Origin: Lachnospiraceae bacterium
Lineage (GTDB): Bacteria > Bacillota > Clostridia > Lachnospirales > Lachnospiraceae
Reading direction: 5' to 3'
NCBI GenBank assembly: GCA_017618195.1
Contig: JAFZUW010000070.1
Location: 62,001-126,000, forward strand
Length of the DNA stretch: 64,000 bases
Shown piece by piece: positions 43,604-51,636 of this stretch; positions within the stretch are counted from its first letter, which is position 1; each line of letters opens with the position of its first letter. Below the pieces are notes generated by a model that was given only the letters and a program-made list of their open reading frames with translations, did not search any database and was not told the origin of the DNA. The position numbers and the translations under genes were made by a program.

Positions 43604-44983
43604 TCATGCGTCAGGTTCTTTCGTATACTTCTTAACCAATTCGTTCAAACGGTCAGAGAAACCTCCGAAGAAATATGCGCACCGCATCGGATCGGTTCCG
43701 CACAAGTCACCGGACAGGCCGTACGCCAGCGCCCGGCACCCGCCGCAGCAGGCATCCCGGTACGGGCATTCGCGGCACTTTGCATTGACGCGGTAGATGT
43801 CTTCCAGTTTCAAAAGCGTCCAATCCGTCAATTTGGATTCGGAGAGAATCTTTTGTAAAGGGTCCTTCTTAACATTCCCCATACTGATTCCCTTCATCAT
43901 GAGGAAGCCCGAAACCGGCATGCACGGAGCCGCCTCTCCCGACGCGCCGATGAAGAAATTATCATGTGCATCCTGACATGCAGTCCATTTGCCGCTGCAC
44001 GGCCCGGTATTATGCATGGGCCGGATCAGAATATGCCCCTCTTGGTAAGTGTATTGCAGCATCCGCCACACACGAAAGTTGAGCGTTCCGCCCTCTGCCG
44101 CATAGCGTTCCGTCAATTTCAATCCGGCATCATAATACTCTTCAAACGTAAGCGTCTGATCAAGATACTGCTCTGCCCATCTCGGTGCTTCGCTTGCACG
44201 CATGAACCGCATGGAACTGATTCCGCGGGTTTCAAAATACTTGAGCGTGTCCCACATCCTGTCCGTGTTTCCGCGGTATACGCACATCTGTACCGACACG
44301 TCAAAACCCGCACCGACGATGCGGTCAATCTGATCAAGCGTCTTCTGCTCGATTCCTTCGGCATTCCTAAGCCAGTCATGGGTTCCCAATCCGTCAAAGC
44401 TGACGGTGAAAAGCGGGTCAACCTTCAGTTCCTTTAAACGTTTGAGAAACGTATCGGTGACCAGCAGTCCGTTTGTTACAATTCTTCCAATCTTTATATC
44501 GCTGCGGGAAAGTTCTTCAATAATCTTATCAAGTTCGGGATGCATCAGCGGTTCGCCGCCCGTCAGGTCAACTTCATGAACGCCGCACGCCTTCAGCTCG
44601 CCGATCAGCTTCTTCGCTTCTTCCAAGGTGAAGCGGTCGGCGGTACGGTTTGCATCCTTTGCGGCAAAACAGTGCCGGCAGTTCAGATTGCAGGCCGAGG
44701 TTACCGCCCAGGTCACAGTACGGAAATAACGGTTGTCATAATAGACATAGCGCTGTGATTCCGAAACGGGAATGGGTTCCGGAGAGCCTTTCAGAATATT
44801 AAGGCTGCATAACCGTTTAATCGAATCGGTCAGCGGCATATCCGTTGAACCGTCACACGTCCCGATTAAATCGGCATCATCTTTGGACAGAACACTGAGC
44901 GAGCCGACAACCCGGTGATACAACAGATACGGAAGTCCGCGGTAGCCGCATATCCTGTAATCCGGATTTAATGCATAAAACAA
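43604..44983 (-). CDS. SPASM radical SAM enzyme (paralogue E), precursor-linked
   Basis: 459 aa from TTG 44983, which has GGAGGG 7 nt upstream; no ATG is nearby. It starts FYALNPDYRICGYRGLPYLL; RRE-like unit has LIGTCDGSTDMPLT (CDG 43-45). Radical SAM Cys C98, C102, C105 (SACNLNCRHCF), GGEPLMHPEL. SPASM: CSGKWTACQDAHDNFFIGAS then PCMPVSG, and CRECPYRDACCGGCRALAYG, ending PMRCAYFF. It is the most divergent paralogue and sits directly upstream of the two precursors, so it is the best candidate for the first modifying enzyme. Confidence 0.92.
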   Translation of the reverse strand: MFYALNPDYRICGYRGLPYLLYHRVVGSLSVLSKDDADLIGTCDGSTDMPLTDSIKRLCSLNILKGSPEPIPVSESQRYVYYDNRYFRTVTWAVTSACNLNCRHCFAAKDANRTADRFTLEEAKKLIGELKACGVHEVDLTGGEPLMHPELDKIIEELSRSDIKIGRIVTNGLLVTDTFLKRLKELKVDPLFTVSFDGLGTHDWLRNAEGIEQKTLDQIDRIVGAGFDVSVQMCVYRGNTDRMWDTLKYFETRGISSMRFMRASEAPRWAEQYLDQTLTFEEYYDAGLKLTERYAAEGGTLNFRVWRMLQYTYQEGHILIRPMHNTGPCSGKWTACQDAHDNFFIGASGEAAPCMPVSGFLMMKGISMGNVKKDPLQKILSESKLTDWTLLKLEDIYRVNAKCRECPYRDACCGGCRALAYGLSGDLCGTDPMRCAYFFGGFSDRLNELVKKYTKEPDA

Positions 44984-45031
44984 GGCTGGTCCCTCCGTCG
45001 GTTTTAGAATTTTAAATATCTTAATATGAAA

Positions 45032-45060
45032 ATTTTAACATTGAAAATTTCATAAGTCAA
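45032..45060 (-). promoter_or_regulatory. Promoter of the precursor operon, inside an inverted repeat
   Basis: Minus strand TTGACT (45055-45060), 17-nt spacer, TAAAAT (45032-45037), 49 bp before the TTG of SPASM E. The region 45025-45054 is an imperfect inverted repeat (TATGAAAATTTT and GAAAATTTCATA, plus strand) covering the -10 and spacer, and a perfect ATGTTTAAACAT palindrome stands at 45090-45101. Both look like operators. Confidence 0.75.
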
Positions 45061-45461
45061 TACTGATGTTTCATATTTTTCCATGTATGAATGTTTAAAC
45101 ATATGAAAAACAAGACAGTGCAAAAGACCCGCCCGCAGTTTCTTTGAGCAGTACCCGGAATTCTCGTAAAAAGGGCATTAAAAAGGGTGGCGCTCGCAAC
45201 ATATAGTGTCTGCAAGCGCCTGTTTATCTATAATTTATATGGTTTTTCCGATTTCCGGAAGCCGGCGTCCGCTGCCTCCGACGGCCTTCTTCCCGCTGCC
45301 TTTCCGCGGACATCCCGCATTCTTATGGAAAATGCGAAATTTTTATATATTTTCGTGCTTGCATTTTTACATAGGAATCGGCGTGAATGTTAAATTTATC
45401 AAATATCTTTCATTTCTGCATTCCGTTATTTCACTTTTTAAACTAAAAACTTGCAAAAAAC
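45061..45461. other. Non-coding, A/T-rich gap
   Basis: About 400 bp without a supported gene between the precursor operon and the HemN-like gene. It contains the ATGTTTAAACAT palindrome (45090-45101), a hairpin GGCGCT-C-GCA...TGC-A-AGCGCC (45190-45221) and several long A/T runs. Short open frames occur but have no ribosome site or recognisable family, so I leave them out. Confidence 0.6.
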
Positions 45462-45491
45462 AAAGAAGCCTTCCAATCGGAAGGCTTCTTT
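45462..45491. terminator. Bidirectional intrinsic terminator
   Basis: AAAGAAGCCTTCC pairs with GGAAGGCTTCTTT around a 4-nt loop, with T/A runs on both sides. On the minus strand it stands about 75 bp after the HemN-like gene. Confidence 0.85.
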
Positions 45492-45564
45492 CCGCCGAAA
45501 CTGATCTTTTAGAACGGCTCCTCCGGAGGATTCCGCCTTGCGGCGCAGTTCAAACCCGTCACCC

Positions 45565-46818
45565 TCACAGCGTAATCTCCTTCGGAAAAGCCTCTTTCCG
45601 CATAATGCCCCACATCTTGTCGATATAGGCAAGCGTATAGAAGTTCTCATAGTAATGATAATAGAATGCTCCCTTCAGCGTCATCACGTGGACTCCGCCG
45701 CGCTTCTTCGTAAAGCCGAACAGCTGCGCCGCCTTGAGCTCAAATCCGTACATTTTCTTAAGCGGAACACCGAAGAACCGCTCGAACGCCTCCGGATCCA
45801 CCTCGGTACTGTACGCGGTCCAGAACAGATAGTATACCATGCGCTGTCTTCGCGTAAACCGAAGCGTAAGCGATGTCGGAAGCGTCTCCTGCAGGATTCT
45901 TTCGCAATATGCGTCCACGGAAAATGTGTTGATCTTAAACCGGTCTTTCAACAGCGTCGTGGCCGAACACCCGAAGCCGAGGAAATTGTCTCTTGTCATC
46001 GACGAATACTTCGCCTGCTCTTCGCTTGAAAAAGTCCAGATCGTGCTCCGCTTATACCCCTTCCTCGCGCAGTAATCCGTAATGCTGTCAAGAAGAAGCC
46101 GTTTCTCTTTCTTGGGCATCGCCTTTACGGGACTCTTTGTAAACGTAAAATCGATAAACGGATAGATCGCGACATGGTTCGCCCCGATACGGAACGCTTC
46201 GTCGACATCCGATTTGAGGTCTTCAAACGTCTGTCCCGGCAGGGCAAAGATGAAATCCATCGAAACCGTTTCGAAAGGCACTTGCGAAAGCGCTTCTCTG
46301 AGCTGCTCCGGATTGACTGCCGCGCGTCCGAGGATGCTCTGGTATTTGCCGAGAAATGACTGGATCCCGATGCTGATTTTCGTCACGCCGGCATCCTTCA
46401 GCTTCCGGAGCACATCCGGCTTCACATTGTCCGGATGCAGCTCTAAACCGATGCCTTCGGTAATCGTAAAATACTCGTTCATTGCCGCGATGATCTCTTC
46501 GAGGCGGTCTGCTGCCAGCGCAGGCGTTCCGCCGCCGAAATAAAGGCTCGTGACCGTCTTCTTTCCGGGGTAAGTGCTTCCGACCATATGAATCTCGCGA
46601 AGGAGCGCGTCGATATAGCGGTCGCACGTCTCACGGTCATACTTCACCTTGCAGTACGGACAGAAATTGCAGATGCTTTTGCAGAACGGAATATGTACGT
46701 AAAGTCCGAGGTTTTCACAGTCGCCGTACGGAAGCACCTCGTCATATTCGTTTCTAAAACGGAACGGCTTAAACGATCTCGTAAGCCACATTCTTGTCAA
46801 GTTTGTAATGATGCTCAT
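45565..46818 (-). CDS. HemN-like radical SAM protein
   Basis: 417 aa. Radical SAM Cys in HIPFCKSICNFCPYCKVKYD near residues 42-61 (C-x3-C-x2-C). SLYFGGGTPALAADRLEEII, TKISIGIQSFLGKYQSILGR and VSMDFIFALPGQTFEDLKSD are the HemN/HemW glycine and SAM-binding blocks. The C-terminal HemN domain is divergent. Proteins of this kind act in heme insertion, or as class C radical SAM methylases in natural product pathways; true oxygen-independent coproporphyrinogen oxidase is less likely because the gene stands with another radical SAM gene. AGGAGCGG before the ATG; 8 bp to its upstream neighbour. Confidence 0.88.
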   Translation of the reverse strand: MSIITNLTRMWLTRSFKPFRFRNEYDEVLPYGDCENLGLYVHIPFCKSICNFCPYCKVKYDRETCDRYIDALLREIHMVGSTYPGKKTVTSLYFGGGTPALAADRLEEIIAAMNEYFTITEGIGLELHPDNVKPDVLRKLKDAGVTKISIGIQSFLGKYQSILGRAAVNPEQLREALSQVPFETVSMDFIFALPGQTFEDLKSDVDEAFRIGANHVAIYPFIDFTFTKSPVKAMPKKEKRLLLDSITDYCARKGYKRSTIWTFSSEEQAKYSSMTRDNFLGFGCSATTLLKDRFKINTFSVDAYCERILQETLPTSLTLRFTRRQRMVYYLFWTAYSTEVDPEAFERFFGVPLKKMYGFELKAAQLFGFTKKRGGVHVMTLKGAFYYHYYENFYTLAYIDKMWGIMRKEAFPKEITL

Positions 46819-46826
46819 AACCGCTC

Positions 46827-47729
46827 CTAAATATACTTCAGATATGTTCTGAGCATCTCGCAGATGATCTTCGGATTGCCCTTAAATAACAGCGTATATT
46901 CCGCCACAAAGAAATATCCGCATTCTTCGCAAAGCCCCGGCACGTCGATGCAGCGACCGCATACGGATATTTTGCCGTTCTCGATTACGACGCATTGGTG
47001 GCAGGGAGTCGGGAAGCGGTTTTCAATCAGATACGGAAAGGCGCTCTTCAGGTTAAATACGGGCACCTTTTCCTTCATCATCTGTTTAATGACTTCGCAG
47101 CATTCGCGCTTTTCTTCCTTCGAAAGCGCAAGCTCACGGGTATCGGGGTACGGCGTATGGAAGTTAAAGGAGACCGCGCGCACATTTGCCGTATCCCTTG
47201 CAAGACGGCACACGTCGGCGACCGCGTCCTTGTTGATCTGATTGATCGCCATATAAAAGCAGATGTTGTCCGACGTCGCGTTCTTGATGTTCTCCATGAT
47301 CGTGTCGTACGTGTCGCCGCGCACCGCGTTGTGGCGTTCGCGGTCGCCGTCCAGGCTTAACAGGATCAGGTCCGCTTCCGGCAGATCTATCGGAAAAGTC
47401 CCGTTGGTTACGACGTTCACGATCAGGAATCCCATCTGCTTCGCTTCGCGGACAAGGTCGCGGATGGTCTTCTCGCCGTCCCGCCAAAGAAATGTCTCGC
47501 CGCCGCAGAAGAACAGAATCCTGACTCCCATATCGTAAAGCGTCTTCATCTCGCCCATAATCTGTGCGTACGGATGCATGACGGCCGTAATGTTGTTAAC
47601 CGAGCAGTGTCTGCATTTTAAATTGCACCGATCCGTAACAATGACCGTGCCGAGAATCGGGTCCTTCTTCCGGAACAGGATCGTCTTGATCCCGAATCCG
47701 GCAAACCGCAAGAACGATGTTACTTTCAT
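46827..47729 (-). CDS. Radical SAM protein, short
   Basis: 300 aa. VTDRCNLKCRHCSVNN near residue 31 gives C-x3-C-x2-C; ILFFCGGETFLWRDGEKTI is the GGE block; LILLSLDGDRERHNAVRGDT follows. The C-terminus has six or more Cys: FPTPCHQCVVIENG, VCGRCIDVPGLCEECGYF, room for another Fe-S cluster like a shortened SPASM. GGGGGAGAAAC precedes the ATG. Middle gene of a three-gene run; product unknown. Confidence 0.9.
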   Translation of the reverse strand: MKVTSFLRFAGFGIKTILFRKKDPILGTVIVTDRCNLKCRHCSVNNITAVMHPYAQIMGEMKTLYDMGVRILFFCGGETFLWRDGEKTIRDLVREAKQMGFLIVNVVTNGTFPIDLPEADLILLSLDGDRERHNAVRGDTYDTIMENIKNATSDNICFYMAINQINKDAVADVCRLARDTANVRAVSFNFHTPYPDTRELALSKEEKRECCEVIKQMMKEKVPVFNLKSAFPYLIENRFPTPCHQCVVIENGKISVCGRCIDVPGLCEECGYFFVAEYTLLFKGNPKIICEMLRTYLKYI

Positions 47730-47751
47730 GTTTCTCCCCCTGTGACATTGA

Positions 47752-49353
47752 TCAGAATAAATCCAGCATGCTGTCCAGATATACCTCTTCGCGGATTTTC
47801 AGACGGTATTCCGGCTTCACCATGTAGTATAAAAGCATCTCAAGGACAACCGCACTTCCGAGGCTGCGGCCCTCGATTTTAAACTCCCGGAACCCTGCCG
47901 GCAGATACGTATCCGCAATATCCTCTGTCCCGATAAACCCGGGATTGGCCATTGCATCCGAGAAGCGGTATCCGCGCTCCGCCGTAGGCGATACGCACAC
48001 ATGATCCTCACAATCTTCGCCGAGGCTCTTGCGGCTTACGTTCTCATAGCAGTTCTTCCGGTCATAACAGCCGAACCAGCAGCATTCGTTACATAAAAAC
48101 TCTACCTTGCGCTTCTGCTCATCACTTAATGCGTTCAGAACATTCCACGCTTTATTCAGCCGGAAATCCGGCACGACATAGCGGAACTCGTCACGGTTCA
48201 GTTCCGAAACGAACTGTCCCGGGTCCGTCAGCACCTTTGTCGTCGAAGACACGAAGCAGAATCCCGGATAATGCTTTTTGATATAATCAAGCAGCAGATC
48301 GGAATGAATCACGATGCCATTTGCCGCCTCCGAATGCTCGAACATCGCGCAAAGTTCATTGCAGCGGCGGTCCGCCAGATGCTCCTTCGTAAGCAGAGAA
48401 TTGCTGAACGTGAGGTGCGCCGGAATCCTGTATTCGTTCATAAGCGCAAGCACGTCGGATGCTTCCGCGTCCCCGAACCCGACACGCCCGCCGCCCCAGA
48501 TGCAGTCTTTCGGAGCGCCGTAAATCGAGCCGATTTCGCACCAGTCATAGAAATACTCCCTATGCTCGCGGAAGATCGGCAGAAACGCCTTATAAAGATC
48601 GTAAAACTCAAATAAACCGGGCAGGTGATAATATGCCTTCATCCCCTCGGGGATGCACCGGCCACCCGGCTTTTGAAATTCCATGTACCAAAAGAGCGGG
48701 ATGTCCTCATTGCCCGCGGAACCGTCATAAGCCTTCGGCTCATCGGCATGCACGAGTGTGAGCCCCGCTTCGGCCGCGGCATTCAGATAGAAAGAAAGCG
48801 GCCTGTGGTAGTGCGTTGTCGGTCCCCAGAAACGGTTTTCGGATTCGTGAGGGGTGATATAGGACGAAACAAGCTTGCCTGCCGTGCCGTCCTCACCCTT
48901 TACCCACGGACCGTTATAAAACGCAGGGTGCACGATCGAGCCGTAAAATGTTCCTCCGGGCTTCAATATCCTGCGGCATTCCGCCAAAATCCCGCCGACA
49001 TTCTCCACATCCATCAGCACCTGGTTGCAAAACACGATATCAAACGCCTCGTCCGGAAACGTCATCGGCTCCGTAATATCCATTACGGCAAATGTGACGC
49101 CCGGGTATTTCTTCTTCGCGAGTTCGATCATCGCCCGAGAGCCGTCCGCTCCGACGGCCTGCCCGCCGATCCGGTTGAAGTAATCGGTATACCGGCCGTA
49201 GCCGCATCCGAGGTCCAGAACATATTCGCCGTTAAGTTGTTTGAACCGTTCCCGAACGGCTTCCTCATTGGCATTGGCAAATGCCGAGCGTTCCTGCTCC
49301 GCGGCATACGATTCCGCCGCTTCGTTCCATTGTCCGATGACATGTTCACTCAT
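47752..49353 (-). CDS. SAM methyltransferase fused to Cys-rich TIM-barrel-like domain
   Basis: 533 aa. Residues 1-235: class I methyltransferase with VLDLGCGYGRYTDYFNRIGG near residue 45, DIVFCNQVLMDVENVGGILA and ILKPGGTFYGSIVHPAFYNG. Residues 245-533: a family I have met only as a free-standing uncharacterised protein, starting MKAYYHLPGLFEFYDLY, with GSIYGAPKDCIWGGGRVGFG, AHLTFSNSLL, NGIVIHSDLLLDYIKK, VVPDFRLNK, then the Cys cluster CNECCWFGCYDRKNC, and FKIEGRSLGSAVVLEMLLYY. Strand-helix order suggests a U32-like TIM barrel; this is inference. The junction has no separate start site, so this is one protein. Confidence 0.82.
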   Translation of the reverse strand: MSEHVIGQWNEAAESYAAEQERSAFANANEEAVRERFKQLNGEYVLDLGCGYGRYTDYFNRIGGQAVGADGSRAMIELAKKKYPGVTFAVMDITEPMTFPDEAFDIVFCNQVLMDVENVGGILAECRRILKPGGTFYGSIVHPAFYNGPWVKGEDGTAGKLVSSYITPHESENRFWGPTTHYHRPLSFYLNAAAEAGLTLVHADEPKAYDGSAGNEDIPLFWYMEFQKPGGRCIPEGMKAYYHLPGLFEFYDLYKAFLPIFREHREYFYDWCEIGSIYGAPKDCIWGGGRVGFGDAEASDVLALMNEYRIPAHLTFSNSLLTKEHLADRRCNELCAMFEHSEAANGIVIHSDLLLDYIKKHYPGFCFVSSTTKVLTDPGQFVSELNRDEFRYVVPDFRLNKAWNVLNALSDEQKRKVEFLCNECCWFGCYDRKNCYENVSRKSLGEDCEDHVCVSPTAERGYRFSDAMANPGFIGTEDIADTYLPAGFREFKIEGRSLGSAVVLEMLLYYMVKPEYRLKIREEVYLDSMLDLF

Positions 49354-49477
49354 ACTTGCGTCTCCGTTTCTTACTCGTGACCGGTTTGATCCACAGCATC
49401 TTCCGGCTTCCGGCAGGCCTTACTGTCCGTAACGATCCCCGGTAAGCCATATTACCGGTATTGCTCCGGGGCAAACC

Positions 49478-50395
49478 TTATTGTCCGTACCGCTCCCGGT
49501 ATTCCGCAGTGTACCAATCGGGAATGATCTTGCGGAAACCGTTATAATGCTCAAAAGCCGCCTTAGCCCTTCGGACCATGCCGTCGATATCCTTCTGACC
49601 GAACGGCTCGGCCCATTTGATGGAGAACAGGGAAGCCTGCGCGACATACACCGCGTTTGCGCTCCAGAAGTCTTCCGGAATCTTATCCCCGAAATAGGCG
49701 TCGATCTGGCCGATGCAGTAAGGTACGCTGATCTCGGTCCCGAAGCTTTCGAGCTTGTAAAACTCCTCGTACGGATCCCCGATCTCCCACCGGTTGAAAT
49801 CGATCACGCCGATCGATCCGTCTGCCATATAGATCAAATTGCCCGGATGATAATCCCCATGCATGTACACCGGCGGCTGCTGCCAGATCTTGTCGATATT
49901 GTCTTTCACGTAGCGGATTGCAACCTCATCGTCCGCAATCCGCAGGTTCGAACTTTCGTACCGCCCGAGCTGCATCAGTTTCTTCTCCTGCTTGGTCTTC
50001 TGCGGAATATCCTCAGTCTCCAAAGGAATTGAGTGAATTTTTCGAAGAATCTCACCCGCCTGCCTTCCGAGCCGGTACTGTTCCTGTTCCGGCATCTTCG
50101 GAAGCATTTCCTCAAGATCACTTCCCTCTACCCACGAAAGAAGCATGTATACGCTCTTCCCGCCGTCGCAAGTGCCGAACGAAACCGGCATTGACATGGC
50201 AAAACCGAGTTTCGAGTACTTTTCGATTACGCGGTATTCCTTCTTCTTTTCTTCAAACTGACCGATATCCGAGACCCGAAGCAGCAGCTTCTCACCGGAG
50301 TTCGTCCGGATCCGGTATTTGCGGTCGCTTGACCAGCCTTTGTCGACCGGCTCTATGCTTTCCCAGTTCTTACTTTCTTCGATATCCAAAAACAT
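49478..50395 (-). CDS. APH-family phosphotransferase
   Basis: 305 aa from ATG 50393-50395 (GGGGAGAAG before; the longer frame to 50491 has no ribosome site). Catalytic loop YMHGDYHPGNLIYMADGSIG with H-G-D and Asn, metal Asp in VIDFNRWEIGD; N-lobe KYRIRTNSGEKLLLRVS. Intact where the APH at 22123 is altered. The C-terminus ends YTAEYRERYGQ; 30-60 bp downstream a related copy of the last codons (T-G-D-R-Y-G-Q-stop, 49420-49447) remains, perhaps from a past duplication. Substrate unknown. Confidence 0.92.
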   Translation of the reverse strand: MFLDIEESKNWESIEPVDKGWSSDRKYRIRTNSGEKLLLRVSDIGQFEEKKKEYRVIEKYSKLGFAMSMPVSFGTCDGGKSVYMLLSWVEGSDLEEMLPKMPEQEQYRLGRQAGEILRKIHSIPLETEDIPQKTKQEKKLMQLGRYESSNLRIADDEVAIRYVKDNIDKIWQQPPVYMHGDYHPGNLIYMADGSIGVIDFNRWEIGDPYEEFYKLESFGTEISVPYCIGQIDAYFGDKIPEDFWSANAVYVAQASLFSIKWAEPFGQKDIDGMVRRAKAAFEHYNGFRKIIPDWYTAEYRERYGQ

Positions 50396-50420
50396 TTCAT
50401 CTTCTCCCCATTCACGTTTT

Positions 50421-50765
50421 TCAGAAATTACCGCCGTTCCATCCCCAATCCTGCGTCGAGGAGTATTTGACGTAAACCATTTCGCCCGCAATTCCGAGCA
50501 CCTCGCCGAAGATTTTCGTAATCTCGGCCGTCATATTCGAGAGCGCGCCGCTGTCGGCCGTTCCCAGGATGCTCACTTCGACAAATGCCATGGGGTTACT
50601 GTTGTCGCCCCGGAAATACAGATGATAGTTATCCTCAAACCCCGTCATCAGCCATGTTTCGCTCTTTCCGGGAAGCAGCGCAATCGCCTGCCCGAGTCTT
50701 GCTTTCAGTTCCTTTTCCTGCGCATCCGTAATTTTGATGCTGATTTTCGAATCAATAAACGGCAT
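50421..50765 (-). CDS. Tautomerase (MIF-like)
   Basis: 114 aa from ATG 50763-50765 (AAAAAGGAGGATAACATT). The mature protein would begin with Pro after Met removal (MPFIDSKISIKITDAQEKEL), the catalytic Pro1 of the tautomerase/MIF superfamily. AFVEVSILGTADSGALSNMT and VKYSSTQDWGWNGGNF match the phenylpyruvate tautomerase-like end. It interconverts keto and enol forms; the true substrate is unknown. Confidence 0.92.
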   Translation of the reverse strand: MPFIDSKISIKITDAQEKELKARLGQAIALLPGKSETWLMTGFEDNYHLYFRGDNSNPMAFVEVSILGTADSGALSNMTAEITKIFGEVLGIAGEMVYVKYSSTQDWGWNGGNF

Positions 50766-50781
50766 AATGTTATCCTCCTTT

Positions 50782-51534
50782 TTATATACTTCCCGCATAG
50801 GCAACCGATTGATTGGCAATCGTCACGTTTCCCTCTGCGGCATATTTTTCAAACACATCGGCGACTGCCTTCAGGTATTCCTCATACCGCGCGTCGCCTT
50901 CCATCAGCGAGTAAGAACCGGACAGGCTTCTAAGGATAAATGCGTCACGGTTCAGATACAGCGGATTCGCGAACGATACGAATTCGTATCCGTTCCGGAA
51001 GAACTCCCGGATCCGCGGGTCATCCTTTACGATTCCGCCGTTAAAGCCCTTAAAGTGCGGGCAATATTCCGTATAGATTTCGCGCATGTCCCGGTTGAGC
51101 GGATCCGATTCATCGCGGATGTTCCAGATTAAGAATACCATCCCGTCGGGCCTTAAGATACGGGCGCATTCGCTGCGGAATTTCGCAACATCGAACCAGT
51201 GGAACGCCTGCGCCGTCGTAACAAAACCGACGGAACCCGCTTCGAGCGTCGTATCAGACGCATCTCCTTTTACGGAGCGGAAGTTTGAAAGCCCGCCGAG
51301 TTCCTGTTCCGCCGTACGGCGCATGTCGTCATTCGGCTCCACGCAGAACACCGTGCTGCCGCGCTCCAAAAGCTGTGCGGCAAATTTGCCGGTGCCGGAA
51401 CCGATATCGGCGATGACCGAGTCCGCGGTAACGCCGTAACAGCCGTACAGACAGTCAATCAGTTCTTTCGCGTAGCTCGGCCGCCCGGCCGCGTAGGCCT
51501 CGGCGTGGCCGTTAAAAAGTTTCGTTTCGTCCAT
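50782..51534 (-). CDS. Class I SAM-dependent methyltransferase
   Basis: 250 aa from ATG 51532-51534 (AAAGGAGACCT); an upstream in-frame ATG overlaps this ribosome site. Motif I is VIADIGSGTGKFAAQLLERG near residue 36, AGSVGFVTTAQAFHWFDVAK, and LRPDGMVFLIWNIRDESDPL, a pattern common in ubiE-related enzymes of unknown substrate. 17 bp before the tautomerase. Confidence 0.93.
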   Translation of the reverse strand: MDETKLFNGHAEAYAAGRPSYAKELIDCLYGCYGVTADSVIADIGSGTGKFAAQLLERGSTVFCVEPNDDMRRTAEQELGGLSNFRSVKGDASDTTLEAGSVGFVTTAQAFHWFDVAKFRSECARILRPDGMVFLIWNIRDESDPLNRDMREIYTEYCPHFKGFNGGIVKDDPRIREFFRNGYEFVSFANPLYLNRDAFILRSLSGSYSLMEGDARYEEYLKAVADVFEKYAAEGNVTIANQSVAYAGSI

Positions 51535-51636
51535 AGGTCTCCTTTCCATGGAGGCTATGAGTTCCGGGATGATTACATGAGATTCCTCCTGTCCCCGGGA
51601 TGCTTGCAGCCGATCCCCCTCGGGTCCATCGGATAA

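Noticed and set aside
45206-45628. Plus-strand frame of 140 codons in the A/T-rich gap
   Set aside because: No ribosome site, odd composition, crosses a strong terminator and ends inside the HemN-like gene.
33933-49353. Mobile element carrying the RiPP locus
   Set aside because: No integrase, transposase, att-like direct repeats or tRNA insertion site was seen at the edges, although transfer is still possible.
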